Shown: piece after piece, positions 56,602 through 64,000 of the stretch | Numbering within the stretch: position 1 is the first letter of the stretch | Layout of the letters: the number at the start of each line of letters is the position of its first letter | Assembly: GCA_039000515.1 (NCBI GenBank) | Contig: JBCFYV010000001.1 | Span: 56,095,372-56,159,371 of the forward strand | Reading direction: 5' to 3' | Source: Timema cristinae | Lineage: Eukaryota > Arthropoda > Insecta > Phasmatodea > Timematidae | DNA length: 64,000 nucleotides | Notes under the pieces: model-generated | Database searches by the model: none | What the model was told of the DNA's origin: nothing | The model's input: only the letters and a program-made list of their open reading frames with translations | Program-made: the position numbers and the translations under genes

Positions 56602-58316
56602 ATCTGTTAATAGCACAGAAGAGAGAGGCAAGGCACGAATGGCAGACTTCCCGCTCCCCGAGGCATAGGGAAGCCTACAACAGACTGAGGGCTCAAGTTC
56701 GCCGCAGGGCCAAACAACTAAAGCTTATACAATGGAACGAGTTTGTCTCAGAGACTGTCAACGGAGGGGACGTCTGGTCTATCACCAAACGGCTTAAAGG
56801 CTGCTCCCAAAGACCCAAAACATCGGTCATCCACGGAAGACAGGGGATGAAGTACACAGCTGAGGAAAAAGCCGAAGCAATAGTGGAGTCTCTGCAGGAC
56901 CAATTCACGGCAAACCTCGAGCCTCAAGACGAGGAATTTTCAACACTGACCAGAGAAGCGGTGAATATATTCTTTGAGGAACCGATCGAAGAACTACCAC
57001 CTCCAGTATCCAGACCTGAGGTTGAAGAGAACATACGAAAACTGAAAAAGAGGAAATCCCCGGGAGCAGACAAGATCTCGAACGAGATGATCTGCCAAGC
57101 CCCCGCTATAGTCATCACCATCTTGACGGCCATTTTCTCCGCAGCATTGGGGTGGGGCTACTTTCCAACATGTTGGAAAGTAGCGGACGTTATCTCCATT
57201 CCGAAACCGGGAAAGGACCCCAAGTTCGCACAAAACCGGAGGCCAATCAGCCTGCTTAGCAGCCTCGGGAAGTTATACGAGAAGATCATACTCGAGAGGC
57301 TTAAACTCTTCGCTCACCAACAACGCGTACTCCCCCCTTCACAGTTTGGTTTCCGGAGCCATCACTCCACGGTTCACCCCATCACCAGCCTCGTGGAAGA
57401 AACAACAGAGAACTTCAACAGGAAACAATATACACTTGCGGTCCTCATGGACGTGGAGAAGGCGTTTGACAAGGTCTGGCACACCGGCCTCCTACGGAAG
57501 ATGATCTCCTTCAACTTCCCAAGATCATATATCCACACAATAAGGGACTTCCTCCAAGGCCGCTGTTTTGCGGTAAAAATGGAAGGCAAGAGATCATCCC
57601 GTCACAACATCAAAGCGGGAGTGCCACAAGGGTCCGCTCTGTCCCCATTCCTGTACAGTGTGTACGTAGCCGACGTCCCGACAGACCCTAAGGTTAGGGT
57701 AAGACTCTTCGCGGACGACACCCTTTTCTTCACTGCGCACAAAAACATTCGGTATGCTTACAACCATATGCAGAGGTACCTGGACAAGTTCAGCGACTGG
57801 CTAGAGAAGTGGCGAATCAAGGTGAACCCAACCAAATCCACGGCCATAAACATAACCAAAAGGAGGGCCCAGCCACAACACAACTTCAGAGTTTTGGGCG
57901 AAGCTATCCCCTACTCGAAAGAGCTCAGATACCTCGGCGTCACGATCGATTCCCGCCTAGCTTGGAAAGCCCATGTGGAATCCACCAAAAAAAAGGCGTT
58001 GGGGATTTTCATCCGTAACTACTCGCTCTTCAAGAGCCATCACCTCAACATTAAGATGAAACTGATGCTATACAGAGCTCTAGTACTTCCCATACTTGTA
58101 TACGCTTGCGAGGCGTGGAGCTACACCTCTCCCACCGTGCTGAACCAGCTCCAAGTAGTCCAGAATAGGGTTCTCCGAGGAATTCTTGGAGTCAATACAA
58201 GAACTAACAATGCGTGCATCCACGCAGAGACGGGCACCACTACTCTAAGAGACATATTCTTGAAAAGGGACGCGAGCTTCTACAAAAGAACCTCCTGCTG
58301 GAGGAGAACCCTATAA
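56571..58316 (+). pseudogene. LINE ORF2 part 2: reverse transcriptase
   Basis: The frame is open from about 56571; its first ATG is at 56847, which gives 489 codons, but the true protein begins in part 1. Reverse-transcriptase blocks (numbered from that ATG): KSPGADKISNEM (~70), RPISLLSSLGKLYEKI (~131), FGFRSHHSTVHPI (~170), AVLMDVEKAFDKVWH (~196-210, first catalytic Asp), AGVPQGSALSPFLY (~255) and RLFADDTLFF (~286-295, catalytic Asp pair). The C-terminal part has YLGVTIDSRLAWKAH and NRVLRGILGV. Near 58280 the conserved path moves to another frame, so the last ~15 codons here are out of register. All catalytic residues are present. Confidence 0.92.
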
Positions 58317-58381
58317 TCAGAAGCCTAGGGCAGTACGACCCCCACGAGCCCAGGCTATACAAAAAGCCGAGACTGGACTAG
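58280..58381 (+). pseudogene. LINE ORF2 C-terminal end in another frame
   Basis: A frame open to TAG at 58379-58381 reads NPIIRSLGQYDPHEPRLYKK near its end, the N-P-x-I-R-x-L-G ending typical of Jockey ORF2. It is one base out of register with 56847-58316, marking the second ORF2 indel. Confidence 0.8.
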
Positions 58382-58766
58382 AACCCCACCCAAAGATCAT
58401 CTTCACAAATTCACAATCACTTATTCATCCTTCATTCAGTGCATACATTAATCTTGTTCACATTCTTTTACAGCCCTTCTAGAACTTACATACACAATCC
58501 TACACATAGGGCCTGACCACGCTTGTGTTCTCCATCACAGTGTACTAGGGCTCTATATAGATACTTATCAACACAGCACGCTCTCTAATTCACAACTCCC
58601 TACCCCCCACTCCATTTGCTTCCCACTATCAATAAATACATTCACAAAAAGAGGTCATGGTCTGTGCCTACAGATCGGTACTCTTAGGTATTAACAAGCC
58701 ACCTACCTTCTCTGAGGGTCGCTTCTGACACTCAGAGCTGGTAGTCAGGCAAACAAGAGAGCTGCT
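58382..58766 (+). other. LINE 3' untranslated region
   Basis: No open frame. Moderately GC-rich to the end at GAGAGCTGCT, with no A-tail or microsatellite before the right duplication. Confidence 0.75.
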
Positions 58767-58778
58767 AAATCCAAGATA
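58767..58778. repeat. Right 12-bp target duplication of LINE
   Basis: AAATCCAAGATA, as at 54015-54026. Confidence 0.85.
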
Positions 58779-59080
58779 TCCATTCGGTCTATTATTTGAA
58801 TAAATATATATTATATAAAGTTAAAAAACTATACATATTTTAAAACTATGCTAAACTTGTAAATTTTGACAAAGGGTGACTGGTGGTCACGTAAACAAAA
58901 AATGGGATTTATCAGAGATGTTTTTTACAAATGATAAATAAGTGATACTACATATTAAAAATACTTTCTAGTATAGTGCATTCAATTTATGAAAATAAAT
59001 AATCAAAAATATGTTATCAGTAAGCCACTCTCGAACAAGTATTTCTCATAAAAACTAATATGATATTTGATAAAAAATTC
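58779..59080. other. AT-rich stretch without gene
   Basis: Nothing recognised. Confidence 0.5.
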
Positions 59081-59094
59081 AACAATCCCCAGAC

Positions 59095-59359
59095 CCGCTT
59101 TGGTGGTGTAGTTGGCTAACGCGCTAATCGTGTTGAGCTCGACTAATGAGAACGGGGAGATCGAGGCTCGAATCTCAGTCGGGTGAACTGGGGGTGGTTG
59201 CTCCTAAATGGTTTTCTACTCTCCTTCCACGCAAATGCGGGTTCACTTCCTCTAATTCAACCTTCCCAATTCCTAATCCACTAGCGTAATTAGTACTTAA
59301 AGCGTATAACCCGAACGAGTAGTAAGACGCGGTGCTAAATAATAATAATAATAATAATA
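59095..59359 (+). repeat. Full-length SINE-B copy with perfect 14-bp duplication
   Basis: AACAATCCCCAGAC at 59081-59094 and 59360-59373. Head GGTGGTGTAGTTGGCTAACG, box B GAGGCTCGAATCTCAGTCGG, body GTTTTCTACTCTCC and CACGCAAATGCGGGTTCAC, shared tail and (AAT)n. The best preserved SINE-B here. Confidence 0.97.
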
Positions 59360-59373
59360 AACAATCCCCAGAC

Positions 59374-61084
59374 ATATCTTTCGAAAAATATTGAAGCTAT
59401 TTAAAAAAACCAATCATCAAACTATACTCAAAATAATTCTACTATTAAAACGAGTATGCTTTCTTATTAATAATCTATAATCTCTCCTGACTATTTTGAA
59501 CCAAATCCAAAAGATGTTTTCGTAAAATTTCACACTGAAAAATGTAATAAACCACCCTTAAATCAATTTTATTCCTTAAAACAAATGTTAAATGATATCA
59601 AAACTGTAAAACAATTCCCAGATTTACATTTTTAGCAAAATAATTAGAGTACATTTTAAAAAGATTATAATTAAAATAATATTTTATCCGCAGGCTCAAA
59701 GCTATCCTCAATTTTAGAGCTGAAATTAAAATCAAAGAGTATATATAATATATATGTTAAATAATATGTCAACAGAAACACTAATTAAGGATTAATTTTT
59801 ATTTATTTTTACATTTTTTCTTATTTAATATATAAATAGTAACCATCTGAAATTCAGATCAACAAGTTACTATCTCTAAAAAAATATAATTTGCTTTATT
59901 ATTTTTTTTATTAAATAATTTAAAAAATCTATATCTTAAACTCTTAAAAAATCAAGAACAATTGCCACCCGAATAATAATACATTCCCTTTAATGACATA
60001 TTATTTGAGTGATATTTTAAGTTGGTAAAAGTTTAGTTGACGACCAAAGAGATCAGCCAGCTAGTGTATTATAGAAATTATAAAAAATACAATAGCTTTC
60101 GATTACTTTATCTTCTCGTTCAAAATGTTATGTATTCACTATTTAGTGGCCATTTGAAACAAAACCTTTTGTTAAAAAAGGTAAACGAAGCAATAAATGG
60201 TTCTACTGTTCAATAATTACCTCTACAAGTTTTTTTCATAAACAAAATATTAAAAAACCATTAAACTTTTTTTTCTAGATGTAACTAATACATTGTGACT
60301 AATAGAAGCTGTACTAAAACACTTTATCCAAAATAAAACTATACAATACAAAATAAGTTATTTACAAAAACATAGTTTAGTAAACAATGTTCAACGTCCA
60401 TTGTCTTTATAACTATATTTCTGTAATTTACATCATATCTGGTTTTTAGGTATGTATATATATAAAGTAATACTTTGGTAGAAAGTACCTTTTTTTATAC
60501 TACTGTGACTGGTGGAAACCAATACCGATTTAAATGATTTGAAATTATCAATACACGTGAATGAAGGAAGTTTGATTTAAAGAAATATACTTAAGTGCTT
60601 CTGAAACAAAAATACAGTAAAATAACACGTAATAAGAATTAAATAAAACTTTGAAGTTGGCTTGCCATCGAGTTTTTTTTTATTGGAACACATTTTTACA
60701 ATGTCCATTCGTTATGGAGGTATACCTATGTGTCTACTGGCTATGGAAATTATTTTCAGCTGTGCTACTGGTAAGATATGATGTGTGGAAAAATGTCTAT
60801 AGTGTTAGTAATATTATAATTGTGTACTAGTACTATTTAAATTCACTTGCGAAACAAGTTATTTGCTTTTATTTTTTATATATGACATTTATAAGCGGTA
60901 CATCCAGCTTACCCTGAAAGGTAGAAGTTCTCATTGACGGCCTACCCCATGGTCTCTCCTACAAGCCATGCCATATTAGAAACGTGTGAGGTAAGCTTAC
61001 TATATTTCAGAGTAGCATAGTACATAGTAACAGAGTACATAGCATGTGATAACTGAATCATAACAAACAAAAATAAAATTGAAT
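59374..61084. other. Long AT-rich stretch without gene
   Basis: No frame, repeat or RNA gene recognised. Confidence 0.5.
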
Positions 61085-61369
61085 TTTTCTCTTTTCACCC
61101 TTAAGGAAACTACCCATAATTTTAGGGTTAGATATCTAATTCCAAAAATCCCTTGGGGCAACCCTGTGTAAAACCCTAAACACCAAGTTTTTTTCCGATC
61201 GGGGTAAAATAGTTTATACTCTATCCGAGGTACAGACAGATGGCAATGCAAAAACCACTTTTCCAGATCCGGTCATTAAACGTCGAAATACGTCAAAATA
61301 TCTTGAGTTACAATTTTTTTTGGCGATTGCAATACTTTCTCTACCTATAAGGTAACGAGAAAGTAAAAA
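61085..61369 (-). repeat. Family E dispersed repeat, copy 2 (minus, partial)
   Basis: The minus strand begins GTAGAGAAAGTATTGCAATC, then CATCTGTCTGTACCTCGGAT, CTATTTTACCCCGATCGG, TTAGATATCTAACCCTAAAA and GGGTAGTTTCC: the first ~290 bases of family E. Confidence 0.8.
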
Positions 61370-62337
61370 TAGGTATGATAAACCCAATTTTTAGACAAGC
61401 GAGGTCTACTAACTCATGCACCCACTGTTCTGGATATTACTATGGCTTAGGTAAGCTTTCCAAACATATAACTATGTTATAATTGATTAATTTAAATTAA
61501 TAAATCAACTCAACCTCTTTCGGTTGCACCTCTGTCTTCTATTATAAGGGTAGAGTGTTCAGTTCCCAGCATGGACGAAAAATGTATCATTGGCGAATTG
61601 TGGGTTTACCCTTCCACATTGATGAATTAACAGCCAAGGGTTGGGTGTTATGTCTGTTATAAGTTTAATTTAGTTTATAAGTCGTGTTCTGATATAAGTT
61701 AAGAAAGTGTACGTTAAATCCTCAAATAGATTAAAATTAAAGCATATATTAAAATCAAAAAACATTTCTTTAATTTACAGTAAATTGTGACATTTTTATT
61801 TAGTTTGTTTATTACTGTAGAAATATATAAAAATATATTTTCTTTCCTATATTTAAAAAAATATAAAACTTTTTTTTTCAGTGACTTAGTTTTTACGGTC
61901 AATACTTACGCTAATTATTTAAATACATGAGATAAGGAGGTTTTGAATTAAAATAAGTGCACCAGAATTTGTTTAAATAGAAGATATAAAAACCAAAGTG
62001 AAAACCACACTTTTTTCTAGGTGATAGCCTGATAAAAAAAAATTGGAAATATCTTTAAAAATCAATGAGTTTGAAAAAGGTGGCCAAAGTTGGCCAAAAA
62101 TTGCCATTTTAAAAATGTTATTTCAATTTAATATAATTTACGTACTATACGCCTACTTCACTTTACAAATATGTCCTACTGTTAACTTTTTTTGAACAAC
62201 ATACTAACAAAATCATTGTATTCTATGATCTAAAAAAATCTGAATTCAATAAAACTCACTAAACCATGTTTCTATTTAAAATCATTAATTTATTATTATA
62301 ATATGATTATAACCCATCCAAAACCAAGCCTTTTTTT
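61370..62337. other. AT-rich stretch without gene
   Basis: 61515-61650 has a possible tRNA-like head (GTGTTCAGTTCCCAGCATGG), too weak to assign. Nothing else. Confidence 0.4.
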
Positions 62338-62630
62338 TTATTACTACGTTCAGAATACAGGTTATTAACGGCTTAATCTGGTTGTGTAGATATGAGGAAG
62401 GTAGCTAAAGGAAGTGAACCCACGTTCGCATGCAGTAAAAATGAGAAAAGCAGAGTGATAAATCACTTCTTGTGGAAAACCATTAAAGGTATATTATATA
62501 TATATATATATATGCACATCATTTAACGGGAAAACCATCTTCATTTCACGCAGATGAGATTCGAACCTCGACCTCCCCATCACTGGTGGTCCAAACCAAC
62601 GGCAAGCAACGGCTGTGGGTAACTAAACCT
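62338..62630 (-). repeat. Old SINE-B copy with internal (TA)n (minus)
   Basis: Reversed pieces of SINE-B: degenerate tail (TTACTACGTTCAGAATACAG), GAAGTGAACCCACGTTCGCA, TGTGGAAAACCATTAAA, and box-B GATTCGAACCTCGACCTCCC. It is split by a (TA)n and a duplicated segment near 62490-62545. Confidence 0.65.
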
Positions 62631-62699
62631 TGTAAATTAATATTTACTTTGTCTCACACCTTGGAGTTAAAATAATATGATCGGCAAAAAATTCGATAT

Positions 62700-64000
62700 C
62701 AAGATTTTTATAAATGTCGAGTTTCATAGCCCAAAGAAACAAAAAAAAAAATTGTTCCCGCAATGTCGCCTGACTGTTTGTACTTTGATTTGGGCTAGTA
62801 CCGAAACAATGTTACCATTTGGGCTAAAACTTTGTAACTGGGTTTTACATAAGGCCCCCTCCCCCAAGGGGTTTTTGGATTTAGATATCTAACCCTAAAT
62901 TTAAGGTTAGTTTATTGAAAGGAAAAAAGAGAATAAATTTATTTTCTCGAAATTCGCTCTAATAATTTTGATTAAATTTTATATCTAAACACTATTTATC
63001 ATTATAAACAAGATACAAAATTTCATTTTCTCATGAACATGACTTTGGGGTACTTTACACAGGGGAGATTTTCAAATTTTCATAGTTTCTCCGCAACTAT
63101 TTGAGACTCGTGATAACTTATCATTTTAAAGGTGTAGTACTACTATTAAATGTAAAAATCTTTTATTTGCAATATATTTTTATAAAATCAATAGTTTTGA
63201 GCTGTAAACAAATATAATACTTTTTAATCAGGAGTGTAATGGAGAGGGAACGCGGGGGAATGCCGTTCTCGCACTGCTTTTCTTATATATATTCAATATA
63301 TTTTTTTATTAAAGTTTTATACTTTTCAATTCCAAGTTAACTAATTAATTTTATATCAATAATATGTTAACACTTTTTTCATACTATTAATCAATTAATT
63401 AATTCTGATGATATTTACAGTGATTTATGCTAATTCCTGAAATTTTAGGGGAAGTGCGTTATGTAAATTTCTGGCTTAGTAATAGTAAAAGATGCTCCAA
63501 ATAGCTTCTAGAGGCACTCATGTTTGTGCAAACCTTTCGCCTACGGCGGTTGGGGGTCCCAAAACCCCACTTCAACTTTAGGACTGCTACAACCTTGCGT
63601 TCCGGAACTGCTAAATTTACGACTATATCAATGTTTTTTATACAGGTTTTTGAAAATGAATTATATTCTTATGTGCCTTGGTGGACAAATTATTATTATT
63701 ATTATTATTATTATTAGCACCGCGTCTTACTACCCGTTCGGGTTATACGCACTTACGCTAATGTGTAATGGTAGGGTGATTGTGAGATGAAATGGAGGAC
63801 CTACAGTTTAACGTGGAATCCGAACCACGGTGGAGGCCTGGCATTCCCCACATTCACAAGATGTCTTGTCAGAGGTGAAGGATGGGTTTGGTAATCAGAT
63901 AAATCTGTGCCGGGACCGAGGATTGAACCCCGGCCGCCAGCATAGAAGTCTGACACCTTACTCCTAGACCACCAGGTCACCCCTGGTGGACAAAGATGTT
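62700..64000 (+). repeat. Family E dispersed repeat, copy 3, split by a SINE
   Basis: Shares CCCAAGGGGTTTTTGGATTT, CTAACCCTAAATTTAAGG, CTATTTATCATTATAAACAAG and TTTTTGAAAATGAATTATAT with copy 1. It has ~400 extra bases before the last block, and continues after the SINE (63690-63983) into GGTGGACAAAGATGTT at the window edge. Confidence 0.8.
63690..63983 (-). repeat. Full-length SINE-A copy (minus) with 11-bp target duplication
   Basis: TGGTGGACAAA at 63679-63689 and 63984-63994. On the minus strand: GGGTGACCTGGTGGTCTAGG head, GGGGTTCAATCCTCGGTCCC box B, ACAAGACATCTTGT, body, tail, and an (AAT)n end of ~25 bases. Copy E1 (20699-20714) shows the uninterrupted target. Confidence 0.97.

Larger units (their letters stand above)
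54027..58766 (+). mobile_element. Jockey-like LINE, full length (4.74 kb)
   Basis: A 12-bp target duplication brackets a 264-bp 5' untranslated region, ORF1 (gag-like), ORF2 (endonuclease-reverse transcriptase) and a 385-bp 3' region. ORF1 and ORF2 overlap by 11 bases. Three C2HC knuckles, an AP-type endonuclease and no RNase H fit the Jockey clade. GC content is visibly higher than in its surroundings, as expected for a recent arrival. No poly(A) tail is seen before the right duplication. ORF2 has two frame changes, so this copy is probably inactive. Confidence 0.95.

Noticed and set aside
55317..57589. Minus-strand frames over the LINE
   Set aside because: Shadows of ORF1 and ORF2 coding sequence.

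Overview
This is a eukaryotic, AT-rich, intron/intergenic-type window that is dominated by transposable elements and satellites. I found no convincing host protein gene and no rRNA or intact tRNA gene. The best guess is an insect or other arthropod nuclear genome. The signs are a Jockey-type LINE, a Ty3/gypsy-type LTR element, an interstitial TTAGG run (47605-47626), many TA-flanked MITEs and several tRNA-derived SINE families. I cannot name the species.

Layout. 1216-8094 is a decayed DNA element with ~370-bp terminal inverted repeats (TIRs). It carries a collinear series of pseudogene fragments from one large protein and is itself interrupted by an 822-bp hAT element (3303-4124, perfect 8-bp target duplication). 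8500-9095 holds two old SINEs in opposite orientation. 9705-9907 is an almost perfectly palindromic MITE, and 9981-10828 is a 43-bp minisatellite. 12488-14553 has a purine/GT-rich tract and a large inverted repeat around an AT core. 15364-22690 holds SINE-C copies, a TA-flanked MITE and an unclassified repeat (family E). 22745-23290 is a 22-bp minisatellite, and 24273-24365 is a LINE ORF2 relic.

25463-35525 is a nearly complete 10.06-kb LTR retrotransposon on the minus strand (gag-PR-RT-RNaseH-IN). Its two LTRs are almost identical and flanked by ATAG. The coding region is broken by a stop and several frame changes. Its U3 carries a CRE palindrome, an E-box and heat-shock-element-like triplets just upstream of a TATA-like sequence.

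36621-52792 contains many SINE insertions with clear target duplications. It also has a 46-bp minisatellite that appears to derive from a LINE ORF2 C-terminus, a second MITE copy, and a 2-kb, 44-bp minisatellite (49555-51571). 54027-58766 is a 4.74-kb Jockey-like LINE with a 12-bp target duplication; ORF1 is intact and ORF2 is broken by two frame changes. 59095-64000 has more SINEs and family E copies, one split by a SINE whose empty site is visible in another copy.

How the parts relate. The SINE families (here called A and B) have different tRNA-like heads but share one structured 3' tail ending in (AAT)n. This points to one partner LINE, not identified in the window, mobilising both. The window reads as a layered record of insertion: an old long-TIR element, then hAT, old SINE-B copies, and recent LTR, LINE and SINE-A events.
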